From Algicola sagamiensis DSM 14643 (lineage in GTDB: Bacteria; Pseudomonadota; Gammaproteobacteria; Enterobacterales; Alteromonadaceae): DNA of 64,000 nt. Position 1 is the stretch's first letter; every line of letters begins with the position of its first letter. Positions 9,153 through 18,045 of this stretch are shown here, piece by piece. The position numbers and the translations under genes were made by a program. The stretch lies in the NCBI RefSeq assembly GCF_000374485.1, contig NZ_KB894492.1, positions 84,508-148,507 on the forward strand, in the 5' to 3' direction. The notes beneath the pieces are model-generated. The model was given only the letters and a program-made list of their open reading frames with translations, was not told the origin of the DNA and ran no database searches.

Positions 9153-10403
9153 ATGGATCATTTTCAATACCAAAACGATCAGCTGTTTGCTGAGTCTGTA
9201 TCGGCAGCACAGATTGCCCAAATTTATGGGACACCGACTTATGTTTATTCCAGAGCAACCATCGAGCGTCACTACCGTGCTTATACGGATGCTCTAGGGC
9301 AACATCCGCATTTAATTTGTTATGCGGTCAAAGCGAACAGTAATCTTGCTGTGCTCAATGTGCTTGCACGACTCGGTGCTGGATTCGATATTGTTTCTGG
9401 TGGGGAACTTGCTCGTGTACTTAAGGCTGGTGGTGACCCAAAGAAAGTCGTCTTCTCAGGTGTGGGCAAAACGGAACCAGAGATCCACGCAGCGTTAGAT
9501 GCAGGGATCAAGTGCTTTAATGTTGAGTCTGAACCAGAACTCTATCGGATTGAAAAGGTTTGCAAAGATAGAAACCAGCATGCACCGATTTCTATACGTG
9601 TAAACCCAGATATCAACCCAAAAACACACCCGTATATTTCTACTGGCATGAAGGACAACAAGTTTGGTGTGTCTATTCCGCTTGCAAAGCAGATGTATCA
9701 ATATGCACAACAGTCTGAGCTATTGGATATTCATGGAATTGATTGTCACATTGGTTCTCAATTGACAGAAATTCAACCCTTTTTGGATGCGCTTGAACGC
9801 GTGATGGCACTTGTCTCAGAATTGATGGCAACCGGGATAACATTCCAACACGTTGATGTTGGCGGTGGTTTGGGCGTGACTTATCAAGATGAGACGCCAC
9901 CACATCCAAGAGAATATTCTGCCGCGATCGTGCAAAAAATGCAGAATTATCCTGAGATGGAACTGATTTTTGAGCCGGGCCGCGCAATTATGGCAAATGC
10001 GGGGATTTTGCTGACACAGGTGGAATTTATCAAACCCCATGAAGGAAAGAACTTTGCAATTGTTGATGCCGCAATGAATGACTTACTTCGTCCTTCTCTA
10101 TATCAGGCTTGGCAAAATATTGTTGAAGTAAAGAAAACCGATCAGCCAAAAGCCTTGTTCGATATCGTTGGGCCAGTCTGTGAAACCGGGGACTTTCTTG
10201 GAAAAGAACGTGAATTGTCGATTTGCGAAGGTGACTTGCTCGCAGTCAGAACGGCTGGAGCGTATGGGTTTACCATGAGTTCGAATTATAATTCTCGTGG
10301 TCGTGCTGCTGAAGTGATGGTTGATGATGCTCAGATTCATTTAATTCGGGAGCGGGAAACCCACGAACAATTGTGGCAAGGCGAGTCGGTTTTACCGGAA
10401 TAA
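9153..10403 (+). CDS. lysA: Diaminopimelate decarboxylase
   Basis: A 416-residue PLP enzyme of the alanine-racemase fold that decarboxylates meso-diaminopimelate to L-lysine. The PLP lysine lies in ICYAVKANSNLAVL (near residue 57). HIGSQL, GGGLGVTY and EPGRAIMANAG form the phosphate-binding and barrel motifs. GPVCETGDFLGKER supplies the active-site cysteine from the second subunit and AGAYGFTMSSNYNSR the C-terminal tyrosine. The length is normal. It is followed by dapF, the previous step of the same pathway, with a hairpin in the 60-base gap. Confidence 0.97.
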   Translation: MDHFQYQNDQLFAESVSAAQIAQIYGTPTYVYSRATIERHYRAYTDALGQHPHLICYAVKANSNLAVLNVLARLGAGFDIVSGGELARVLKAGGDPKKVVFSGVGKTEPEIHAALDAGIKCFNVESEPELYRIEKVCKDRNQHAPISIRVNPDINPKTHPYISTGMKDNKFGVSIPLAKQMYQYAQQSELLDIHGIDCHIGSQLTEIQPFLDALERVMALVSELMATGITFQHVDVGGGLGVTYQDETPPHPREYSAAIVQKMQNYPEMELIFEPGRAIMANAGILLTQVEFIKPHEGKNFAIVDAAMNDLLRPSLYQAWQNIVEVKKTDQPKALFDIVGPVCETGDFLGKERELSICEGDLLAVRTAGAYGFTMSSNYNSRGRAAEVMVDDAQIHLIRERETHEQLWQGESVLPE

Positions 10404-10425
10404 CAACAGTCGATTTTTTGGGGTC

Positions 10426-10444
10426 TGCCGACGTTGAGTCGGCA
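10426..10444 (+). repeat. Inverted repeat between lysA and dapF
   Basis: Perfect 7-base arms TGCCGAC and GTCGGCA around a GTTGA loop, just downstream of the lysA stop and 20 bases before the dapF start. There is no T-tract after it, so it is not a convincing terminator. It may be an RNA processing or mRNA-stability hairpin separating the two coding regions. Confidence 0.5.
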
Positions 10445-10463
10445 TCTGGGGACATAGAGATAC

Positions 10464-11294
10464 ATGTATCTAAACTTTTCGAAAATGCATGGGTTGGGGA
10501 ATGATTTTGTTGTGGTTGATAATGTCACGCAAAATATTTTTCTGTCCAAAGAACAAATTAGAAAGCTTTCGGATCGAAACTTTGGGGTAGGATTTGATCA
10601 GTTACTCGTTGTTGAGCCACCTTATGATCCCGATTTGGATTTTCACTATCGTATTTTTAATGCAGATGGAAGCGAAGTACAGCAATGTGGCAATGGCGCG
10701 CGTTGTTTTGCGCGCTTTGTTCGTTTAAAAGGACTGACAAATAAATCAAAAATCCGTGTGAGCACCCAAAAGGGAAACATTACACTCTATACTGAAAAAG
10801 ACGGCCTCGTGACAGTCAACATGGGGATCCCAGAGTTGGCACCCAATAAGATCCCGTTTCGAGCAAACAAAGCTGAAGGTACTTATATTCTTCGTGCAGA
10901 AGAACATACAGTATTATGCGGTGTTGCTTCTATGGGAAATCCACATTGTGTTTTAACCGTGGATGATATTGAAACTGCACCTGTTGAGGCGCTTGGTCCG
11001 CTACTGGAGTCCCACGAGCGATTTCCAGAAAAAGCAAATATCGGATTTATGCAGATTGTTTCACCGCAACATATCAAATTGCGCGTATTTGAGCGAGGCG
11101 CTGGTGAAACATTGGCATGTGGTAGTGGTGCTTGTGCCGCAGTGGTCATTGGCCACCTTCAGAAAAAATTAGGCCGTCAGGTGGATGTTGAACTACCCGG
11201 TGGAAAATTAACCATTCGGTGGAAAGGGCCAAATCATCCAGTCAAAATGACTGGTCCTGCAACCCATGTATATGATGGACAAATTTCACTATGA
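10464..11294 (+). CDS. dapF: Diaminopimelate epimerase
   Basis: A 276-residue cofactor-independent epimerase that converts LL- to meso-diaminopimelate for peptidoglycan and lysine. It has [15 protein letters not shown] at the N-terminus and the two catalytic cysteines, one in [13 protein letters not shown] (near residue 75) and one in [12 protein letters not shown] (near 219). Length and motifs match E. coli DapF. The stop overlaps the ATG of the DUF484 gene, so the pair is coupled. Confidence 0.97.
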   Translation: MYLNFSKMHGLGNDFVVVDNVTQNIFLSKEQIRKLSDRNFGVGFDQLLVVEPPYDPDLDFHYRIFNADGSEVQQCGNGARCFARFVRLKGLTNKSKIRVSTQKGNITLYTEKDGLVTVNMGIPELAPNKIPFRANKAEGTYILRAEEHTVLCGVASMGNPHCVLTVDDIETAPVEALGPLLESHERFPEKANIGFMQIVSPQHIKLRVFERGAGETLACGSGACAAVVIGHLQKKLGRQVDVELPGGKLTIRWKGPNHPVKMTGPATHVYDGQISL

Positions 11295-11962
11295 GGCAAT
11301 CTGATCCACAGCAATTGGATGTGATTGATGAGCAAGCTGTTGCTGCTTATCTAAAACATAACCCGGACTTTTTTTCACGTCATACAGAGTTGATGGATCA
11401 GTTGGCGATCCCACATCAAGAATCTGGCGCTCTGTCTTTATTAGAGTTTCGCCAACAGATGCAACGTCAGAAAATTCAGCAGTTGCAACAGGATATTCAG
11501 CAATTGATGCAGATTGCCAGACAAAATGAACGGATTTTCCACGCCTTAAGTGAGATCTTTGAACTTTCTCTTCAGGCAACGCAGCTGGATGATGTGACAT
11601 TGCTGTTTGAACAAATTCTCAGAGATCGATTGGGGCTTTCCCATGTGTCGATTCGATCGTTTCATTGTGAGCAGGTTGTCTCATGTTTGACGAAGGAGCG
11701 ATTTCAAGAAATGTTTTGTCATCGCCTTCAACCAAAACGTTTCTACCTCGGTCGTATCACTAAAGCAGAACAAAACCTTCTTTTTGGTGAAAATGCAGAA
11801 GTCGGCTCAGTAGCTTTGGCATTGATTGGAGAGCAAAATCATCCGATGGGTGTTGTCGCCTTTGCAAGCCCAGAAGATGAACATTTTCAGCCGGATATGG
11901 ATACTTTATTTTTGGAATCCATCGTCAACTTGATCACATTGATGATGGAAAAAAGAAAATGA
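11291..11962 (+). CDS. DUF484 family GAF-like protein
   Basis: A 223-residue protein (the YigA position in E. coli). The N-terminal region has the DUF484 hallmark [22 protein letters not shown] and [20 protein letters not shown], a coiled coil at about residues 50-80. A GAF-like C-terminal domain follows (about 85-220), with [22 protein letters not shown]. The function is unknown. It lies between dapF and yigB with four-base overlap upstream. In related genomes xerC follows directly; here it is missing and yigB starts 15 bases later. Confidence 0.9.
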   Translation: MRQSDPQQLDVIDEQAVAAYLKHNPDFFSRHTELMDQLAIPHQESGALSLLEFRQQMQRQKIQQLQQDIQQLMQIARQNERIFHALSEIFELSLQATQLDDVTLLFEQILRDRLGLSHVSIRSFHCEQVVSCLTKERFQEMFCHRLQPKRFYLGRITKAEQNLLFGENAEVGSVALALIGEQNHPMGVVAFASPEDEHFQPDMDTLFLESIVNLITLMMEKRK

Positions 11963-11977
11963 GTTTGGATAAGCCTT

Positions 11978-12715
11978 ATGCGGCTCTATAAGCGATTCGA
12001 CCTTTGTCGGTTACAAGTCATTAGTTTCGATCTGGATGACACATTGTATGACAATGTGCCTGTGATCCTGAATGCAGAGTCAGCACAACTTGCTTTCTTA
12101 CAGCGTAAAGTTCCTCGTCTTCAAAATGACGATCGTGATAGCTGGATTGCTCAACGGTTTGATTTTGCCAAAGAAAATCAGATGCTTTGTCAAGATGTCA
12201 GTCAGTTGCGGCTGATTGCGACAACCGAGAAGCTCAAGAAACTTGGCATTCCTGTTGAAGAAGCGCAAGCGTTGTCCAAAGCTTCATTTGATGTATTTTT
12301 AGCGGCTAGAAATCAAATTGACATCCCCACTGCTCATCTTGATACGCTCAATCAGTTAAAGGCGCATTATCGTTTGATTGCGGTGACGAATGGGAATGCA
12401 GATATTAAAGCCATTGGGCTTGGTGAATTCTTCGAGTCATCATTGAGTCCGACTTTGAATGAAGTGAACATGAAACCCGCTCCCGATCTCCTTCATCTTG
12501 CAGCGGAATCTTGTGGGGTACCTGCAGATGCAATTTTGCATGTAGGGGATAGCCTATATTCTGATGTTGGTGCTGCGAATGCGAGCGGTGCTATCGGCTG
12601 TTGGTTGAATCCACAGCGTTCACGTTTATCAAATCAAGCCGCCCTGCCCCATCTTGAGATCACAAAATTGTCTGAACTGCTTGCGCTTGGTTCTTCTTTG
12701 AAGGGTGTTCTCTGA
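11978..12715 (+). CDS. yigB: HAD-superfamily hydrolase YigB
   Basis: A 245-residue HAD phosphatase. Motif I is ISFDLDDTLYDN (nucleophile and acid aspartates), motif II the threonine in LIAVTNGNAD, motif III the lysine in VNMKPAPD, and motif IV GDSLYSDV. The N-terminus MRLYKRF...ISFDLDDTLYDN closely resembles E. coli YigB, which dephosphorylates the pyrimidine intermediate of riboflavin synthesis (5-amino-6-(5-phosphoribitylamino)uracil). The gene sits between DUF484 and uvrD, as yigB does elsewhere, but without xerC in between. Confidence 0.88.
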   Translation: MRLYKRFDLCRLQVISFDLDDTLYDNVPVILNAESAQLAFLQRKVPRLQNDDRDSWIAQRFDFAKENQMLCQDVSQLRLIATTEKLKKLGIPVEEAQALSKASFDVFLAARNQIDIPTAHLDTLNQLKAHYRLIAVTNGNADIKAIGLGEFFESSLSPTLNEVNMKPAPDLLHLAAESCGVPADAILHVGDSLYSDVGAANASGAIGCWLNPQRSRLSNQAALPHLEITKLSELLALGSSLKGVL

Positions 12716-12721
12716 TATACT
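12713..12721 (+). promoter_or_regulatory. Candidate extended -10 element for uvrD
   Basis: TGATATACT (TG, one base, TATACT) lies 32 bases before the uvrD start, at the end of yigB. No good -35 hexamer lies at standard spacing, consistent with an extended -10 promoter. No LexA box (CTGT-N8-ACAG) is seen. Inferred from consensus only. Confidence 0.3.
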
Positions 12722-12753
12722 AGCCGCATTTTTAACAAGCCAAAGTCATACCG

Positions 12754-14928
12754 ATGGATGTTTCCGAAATTCTGGACCAATTGAATGATAAGCAACGTGA
12801 TGCTGTTGCTGCTCCAATACAAAATATGCTTGTTCTGGCAGGTGCCGGAAGCGGAAAAACCCGTGTTCTTGTCCACCGGATTGCTTGGTTGATGCAAGTC
12901 GAGCAGGCCTCGCCGTTTAGCATCTTGGCGGTTACATTCACGAATAAAGCCGCAGCAGAAATGCGTCAACGCGTGGAACACATGCTCACTCATCCTGCAA
13001 GCGGTATGTGGATTGGTACTTTCCATGGTTTAGCGCACCGCCTTCTTCGTTCACATTACCAAGAAGCGAACCTGCCAGACAGTTTCCAGATCATTGATTC
13101 TGATGATCAATATCGCCTGATCCGTCGTATTTTAAAAGCTTTGAACCTGGATGAAAAACGTTGGCCAGCAAAAGAGATGCAGTGGTACATCAATCATCAA
13201 AAAGATGAAGGGCTACGCCCAAATCATATTGAAGCCCAAGACTTCAATGAGCAAACTCGCGTGACGATTTATGATGCGTATCAAGATGCATGTGATCGTG
13301 CTGGCTTGGTCGATTTTGCAGAGATTTTACTGCGAGCCCACGAGGTTTTATTGAATCATCCTGAAGTATTAGCGCATTACCGCCGTCGCTTTCAGCATAT
13401 ACTCGTCGATGAATTTCAGGATACGAACACGATCCAATACGCTTGGCTGAAGCTGCTCACAGGTGATGACAATCATATGATGATTGTCGGAGATGACGAT
13501 CAGTCGATTTATGGTTGGCGCGGTGCAAGGATTGAAAACATTCAACGATTTCCTTTGGATTATCGCCAAGTCGAAACCATTCGTTTAGAGCAGAACTATC
13601 GTTCAACAGCCAATATCTTGAATGCCGCGAATGCGTTGATCACAAATAATGGTGAACGCCTGGGGAAAACCCTTTGGACAGATACGGGAAATGGCGATCC
13701 AATTTCTGTGTATGCAGCATTTAATGAGCTGGATGAAGCACGATTCTGTGTTGGACGGATCAAACAATGGCTTGATGAAGGCAACCGTCTCTCAGATACG
13801 GCGATCCTCTATCGCAGTAATGCTCAGTCTCGGGTATTGGAAGATGCGATGCGCATGGGTCAGTTAAAGTACCGAATTTATGGCTCTGTTCGCTTCTTCG
13901 AGCGTCAAGAAATTAAAGATGCTTTGGGGTATATGCGACTCATTCAAAATCGTCGAGATGATGCAGCATTTGAGCGGGTGATCAACACCCCTGCGCGAGG
14001 GATTGGAGATAGAACCGTCAGCTTGTTACGTGATGCTGCCCGTGAACAAGAGATGACGTTATGGCATGCAGCAAATTTGCTCTTGGAGCAGGGGCAGCTC
14101 GGCGGTCGAGCAGCAAAATCAGTGCAAGCATTTGTAGAGCTTATCAATCAGCTTGAAATGGGTATCGCAGACATAAATTTGGATGAGCAAGCTGATCATG
14201 TCATTAAGCAAAGTGGTTTGATGGCGATGTATCAAGCTGAAAAAGGTGAAAAGGCGAAGACGAGGGTCGAGAACTTGGAAGAGCTGGTGACCGCATGTTC
14301 GCAATTTTCTCCGGATGAAGATGAAACCCAAGACATGACACCGCTCGCGGCTTTCCTATCCCATTGTGCGCTGGAGTCAGGTGATGCACAGGCTGATGAA
14401 TACGAAGATGCGGTGCAAATGATGACGCTGCATTCGGCAAAAGGTTTAGAGTTTCCAATGGTGTTTATCGTTGGGATGGAAGAAGGCATGTTTCCATCTC
14501 AACAATCCGCAGAAGACGCGACACGGCTAGAAGAAGAGCGCCGCCTTTGCTATGTTGGGATCACCCGCGCCAAACAGCAATTGTATATGACACACGCTGA
14601 ATCACGTCGGATGTATGGTCAGGAACAATTGCACCGCCCTTCCCGCTTTTATCGTGAAATTCCGGATGAATATAAACATGAGATCCGGATGAAGACGCAA
14701 ATCAGCCAGCCTTCGGGTGGTCGGTTTAGTCCGGCTGCATCCCATGTTGCGTTTGAATCTACAGGGTTTTCTTTGGGGCAACGCGTTCTTCATCCAAAGT
14801 TTGGAGAAGGGACAGTCTTAAATTATGAAGGCAGTGGGAATCAATCTCGCATTCAGGTGAACTTCGATGGCTATGGAAGCAAGTGGCTGGTGACCGCCTA
14901 TGCAAGGCTTGAAGGCGCGTCGTCTTGA
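12754..14928 (+). CDS. uvrD: DNA helicase II, UvrD
   Basis: A 724-residue SF1A 3'-5' helicase for mismatch and nucleotide excision repair. The motifs run in order: Walker A LAGAGSGKTRVLVHR (near residue 33), Ia TFTNKAAAEMRQR, motif II VDEFQDTN (near 220), III GDDDQSIYGWRGA, IV EQNYRST, V TLHSAKGLEFPMVF (near 560) and VI YVGITRAK. A C-terminal Tudor-like segment (LGQRVLHPKFGEGTVLNYEG) contacts RNA polymerase in UvrD/PcrA. The length matches E. coli UvrD (720). The gene overlaps tmcA. Confidence 0.98.
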   Translation: MDVSEILDQLNDKQRDAVAAPIQNMLVLAGAGSGKTRVLVHRIAWLMQVEQASPFSILAVTFTNKAAAEMRQRVEHMLTHPASGMWIGTFHGLAHRLLRSHYQEANLPDSFQIIDSDDQYRLIRRILKALNLDEKRWPAKEMQWYINHQKDEGLRPNHIEAQDFNEQTRVTIYDAYQDACDRAGLVDFAEILLRAHEVLLNHPEVLAHYRRRFQHILVDEFQDTNTIQYAWLKLLTGDDNHMMIVGDDDQSIYGWRGARIENIQRFPLDYRQVETIRLEQNYRSTANILNAANALITNNGERLGKTLWTDTGNGDPISVYAAFNELDEARFCVGRIKQWLDEGNRLSDTAILYRSNAQSRVLEDAMRMGQLKYRIYGSVRFFERQEIKDALGYMRLIQNRRDDAAFERVINTPARGIGDRTVSLLRDAAREQEMTLWHAANLLLEQGQLGGRAAKSVQAFVELINQLEMGIADINLDEQADHVIKQSGLMAMYQAEKGEKAKTRVENLEELVTACSQFSPDEDETQDMTPLAAFLSHCALESGDAQADEYEDAVQMMTLHSAKGLEFPMVFIVGMEEGMFPSQQSAEDATRLEEERRLCYVGITRAKQQLYMTHAESRRMYGQEQLHRPSRFYREIPDEYKHEIRMKTQISQPSGGRFSPAASHVAFESTGFSLGQRVLHPKFGEGTVLNYEGSGNQSRIQVNFDGYGSKWLVTAYARLEGASS

Positions 14929-16988
14929 GCATTGCGGATTGGGCAAAACAACAACGAAAAACTGCAAAAGCGCATGGCTTTCGATTTGCTTTTGTCCTCT
15001 CTGGTGAGCATGGTTGGTGTTTGACACAAGCTGGTGCAAGTGTGAGTGGTGAAACAAATCAAGTTGTTTGGTTTGGCAGCTCTGCACCTTCGCGGATTCA
15101 GGCGACTGCGCTCTCAGAATATCGTCACCAGCTCGGACGGGAAGTTGAAGTCTTAGTCATTGATGCCCATGAAGCGTTTTCTGCCAATGCATTTGGTGCA
15201 CTAGCTGGGGCTGTGTGTGCGGGTGGGATGCTGATTTTGCTCACTCCAGAGATGTCAAAGTGGCCTTCTTGGGTTGATGATGAGCGCAAAAAAATGCTCA
15301 CTGCGGTTCATACTCCAGAACCATTTGAAAGCTTTTTTACCCACCACATAGTATCTTGTCTGAAGCAACAACAAGCGATTCCTGTGATTCGGCCCTGTTC
15401 AACATTAGCTGACATCCAATGGCCATGCGTTGACCTTGATGTCAGTGCACATGTCGAGCAAAAAGCCGCTATTGAAAAGATTGTAAAAGTTGCACAGGGA
15501 CATCGACATCGACCGCTTGTTCTGACAGCTGATCGGGGTCGAGGGAAAACCAGTGCGCTTGGTCTAGCAGCTGCGCAATTGATGCAAGCTGGAAAACAAG
15601 TGCTGATTACAGCGCCGAGGCCACAACAGGTTGCGGCGGCATTTCTCCATGCAGCTGCATTCCTTGAAATTGAATACCACCCGCAATCTCTAGAGAGTGA
15701 GAATGGCACACTCTCTTATGCTGCTTTGGACTCGGTCGAAGAGTCTGATGCAGATATTTTGCTCGTTGATGAAGCCGCCGCGATTCCAAATACTTTTTTA
15801 AAATCTTGGCTAGATAAATTTTCGCGTATTGTTTTTTCTACAACACAACATGGCTATGAAGGGACAGGTCAAGGATTTCAGATCCGGTTTATGCAACATT
15901 TACGACAACGTCGGCCCAATCTGCAAAGTATGCATTTATCCGCCCCATGGCGTTGGCGCTCAAGCGATCCGCTAGAATTACTTCTCAATGATGCACTGAT
16001 TTTAAAAGTTGAACTTCCGCCAGGCCCTGACAAGCTTGTTTCACCAGCGTTTTTGGAAGTCACGGCAAGGCAGTTGTCAGAAAACCCTCAAATGCTGCGT
16101 GATTGCTTCGCTTTACTCGTCAATGCCCATTATCAAACCGCCCCGTCGGATCTAGAACAACTATTGGACAACCCGTCTCACCGAACATTTGTACTCAAAC
16201 AAGGAGAACATATTCTGGGGGTGATATTGCTCGCGATGGAAGGCGCGCTTTCACAGAGCTATATCGAGGATTTTATGGCTGGGAAGCGTCGGTTGCGAGG
16301 GCATTTGCTGCCACAGTCATTTGCTCAAATTGGCTGGAGTGATGCACTAAGGCATCAATTTGCACGCGTGATCCGGATTGCTGTTCACCCGGAATTTCAG
16401 CGTCAAGGATTTGGAGCGAATATGCTTGGGCAGCTTGAGTCACAATTGCAGCATGAAAATGTGTCTTACCTAGGTGCAAGTTTTGCCGCGACAGATGATG
16501 TGGCACAATTTTGGATTGAAACTGATTTTCGACCCGTTAAACTGGGGATGCGAGCAGATCCTGCGAGTGGTGCTTTTGCGCTCACGGTTGTGAAACCAAT
16601 CAAGCCGTGTGATGAGCAGGCGCTGTTTTCAATGCAGGCGCTTTTGTGTGCACAGCTTCCGCATCGATTACGCGATCTTTGGGCTCGAGTGGATTTATCA
16701 CTGCTGGACACCCTCTTACAGTCGCTTTCCAGTCATCAAAAGTCTTCAAAACTCCCCTATCAAGATTCTTTCTTAAGGAATCATATGGATATTGCACAAT
16801 TCCAACCTTACATAAGTGAGTATATCTGTCGACACTATGCAAATATGCAGTTTTCGATTGACGAGAAGCACCTGCTATTGGATGTATTTTTAAAGCAACG
16901 TGACTTGGCTGATATCTGTAAAGAACACAGATTAGCAGGTAAAAAAGAACTAAATGCTCGCCTAAAAGAGATTGTGTTTCACATCTAA
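14925..16988 (+). CDS. tmcA: tRNA(Met) cytidine acetyltransferase TmcA
   Basis: A 687-residue enzyme that uses ATP and acetyl-CoA to make N4-acetylcytidine at the wobble base of elongator tRNA-Met. An N-terminal domain with FVLSGEHGWC (near residue 25) precedes an RNA-helicase-like ATPase (Walker A TADRGRGKTSALG near 203, DEAAAIP near 282), a GNAT domain (VIRIAVHPEFQRQGFGANML near 485) and a C-terminal tRNA-binding part. The start is an unusual TTG overlapping the uvrD stop (TTGA). It is the only start in that area preserving the conserved N-terminus. Confidence 0.93.
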   Translation: MSIADWAKQQRKTAKAHGFRFAFVLSGEHGWCLTQAGASVSGETNQVVWFGSSAPSRIQATALSEYRHQLGREVEVLVIDAHEAFSANAFGALAGAVCAGGMLILLTPEMSKWPSWVDDERKKMLTAVHTPEPFESFFTHHIVSCLKQQQAIPVIRPCSTLADIQWPCVDLDVSAHVEQKAAIEKIVKVAQGHRHRPLVLTADRGRGKTSALGLAAAQLMQAGKQVLITAPRPQQVAAAFLHAAAFLEIEYHPQSLESENGTLSYAALDSVEESDADILLVDEAAAIPNTFLKSWLDKFSRIVFSTTQHGYEGTGQGFQIRFMQHLRQRRPNLQSMHLSAPWRWRSSDPLELLLNDALILKVELPPGPDKLVSPAFLEVTARQLSENPQMLRDCFALLVNAHYQTAPSDLEQLLDNPSHRTFVLKQGEHILGVILLAMEGALSQSYIEDFMAGKRRLRGHLLPQSFAQIGWSDALRHQFARVIRIAVHPEFQRQGFGANMLGQLESQLQHENVSYLGASFAATDDVAQFWIETDFRPVKLGMRADPASGAFALTVVKPIKPCDEQALFSMQALLCAQLPHRLRDLWARVDLSLLDTLLQSLSSHQKSSKLPYQDSFLRNHMDIAQFQPYISEYICRHYANMQFSIDEKHLLLDVFLKQRDLADICKEHRLAGKKELNARLKEIVFHI

Positions 16989-17071
16989 GAATTTTGCCAT
17001 TGTTCATCTTCCATTCAGCTTGACTTCGTTATCCTTCTCTTAAATAAAGAGAGAATCTTTGAGGAGGTCGT

Positions 17072-17275
17072 ATGAAATATTTGGCACTAGCATTTTTATT
17101 TACATCGTTTTGTATTTCATTACTTGGATTAGCGTCGCACTTTCCTGTGGCTTCTGAAAGTGCTCCTGTGAAAGTCCAAGAGATGACTCCAGAGGAAGAA
17201 ACAAGACCTAAACCACATCAGCGTAATGGAAACAATGAGGAAGTTCCGTCCATTCACGGTATCAATCGCCGTTGA
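17072..17275 (+). CDS. Small exported or membrane-anchored protein of unknown function
   Basis: A 67-residue protein preceded by a strong GAGGAGG ribosome-binding site. One hydrophobic N-terminal segment (YLALAFLFTSFCISLLGLA, residues 3-21) is followed by an acidic-to-basic polar tail (EEETRPKPHQRNGNN). No family was recognised. It could be a signal peptide plus short secreted peptide or a single-pass membrane protein. Its strong translation signal argues that it is real. Confidence 0.55.
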   Translation: MKYLALAFLFTSFCISLLGLASHFPVASESAPVKVQEMTPEEETRPKPHQRNGNNEEVPSIHGINRR

Positions 17276-17616
17276 TTCTTCTCTTTCTGTGAATTCTCCA
17301 AGGACTGGTAAATAACATTCACTGTTGTTCCCACCAATCTTTTCTATATTTCTTTTTCACCCACTTGTTGTTTGACCCAATTTCCATTCTTTTTTTCGAT
17401 TGAAATACAATATATACGCAGAAATTTTGTTAAAACAATAAAAAAGGTTGAAACTATTTTGAACAATTTTGTACATACTCCTTGTCAGCATTGTTCATGG
17501 TGTAAACGAAATCAAATAAACCATACTGATAAGTCACTGTAGCATGCTGATATTTATGTAATTGAAATTTTGATCAAAAAATAAATTTCGGTACTCATGG
17601 GTAGAGGAGTTATGGT
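17276..17616 (+). promoter_or_regulatory. AT-rich gene-free region upstream of chaperone-effector pair
   Basis: A 341-base AT-rich stretch without a credible gene. Two short dyads are visible: TTGTTAAAACAA at 17427-17438 and ACAATTTTGT at 17463-17472, with A-tracts near both. These could be operator sites for an activator of the following pair. GAGGAG just before the GTG at 17617 is the ribosome-binding site. The transcription start is not determinable by eye. Confidence 0.35.
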
Positions 17617-18045
17617 GTGGACCAGCATCAATATGTCATATCAATAGTGAATCAAGTTCTGAGCAATCATGATCTGCCACTAGTGGATACGCAGAGCCAA
17701 GCGATTAGTTTGCAAGATCAGCATAACCGATTCTGGATGATAGAATTTGATAGTCACAGTGACTTACTGTTAATCCATACCCCCTTACATAGCGATAGTC
17801 TAGTTGATGCTGAAGTGGCCGATATTTTATTAGCTTGCTTACATCTGAATACACAAACATCTTTGATGCAAGGCGCTTGGATTGGCGCGACACAAGGTGA
17901 TGATCAGCTATACCTTTGTGCGCAACAATCGATAGAGTCTTTAACATCAATGTCTCTACAAAATATGATCACAAGACTAATTTCACTTGCCAGTGATGTA
18001 GAGAATCAGTTGGAACAGATGCTCCACTTTGGAGGCCGTGTATGA
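17617..18045 (+). CDS. Putative type III secretion chaperone (CesT/class I-like)
   Basis: A 142-residue acidic protein starting at GTG with GAGGAG upstream. Size, acidity and pattern fit class I type III chaperones of the CesT/Tir family: an N-terminal helix (YVISIVNQVLSNHDLPL), short beta strands (FWMIEFDSHSDLLLIHTPLH), a middle helix (VADILLACLHLN), further strands (GAWIGATQGDDQLYLCAQQS) and a C-terminal helix (LQNMITRLISLASDVENQLEQML). Its stop overlaps the start of a large downstream gene, the usual chaperone-effector arrangement. The call rests on fold-like features, not on an invariant motif. Confidence 0.6.
   Translation: MDQHQYVISIVNQVLSNHDLPLVDTQSQAISLQDQHNRFWMIEFDSHSDLLLIHTPLHSDSLVDAEVADILLACLHLNTQTSLMQGAWIGATQGDDQLYLCAQQSIESLTSMSLQNMITRLISLASDVENQLEQMLHFGGRV

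Noticed and set aside
15308-15709. 133-codon reverse-strand open frame inside tmcA
   Set aside because: Wholly antisense to the conserved helicase domain, with a Cys/Arg-rich composition typical of a shadow frame.
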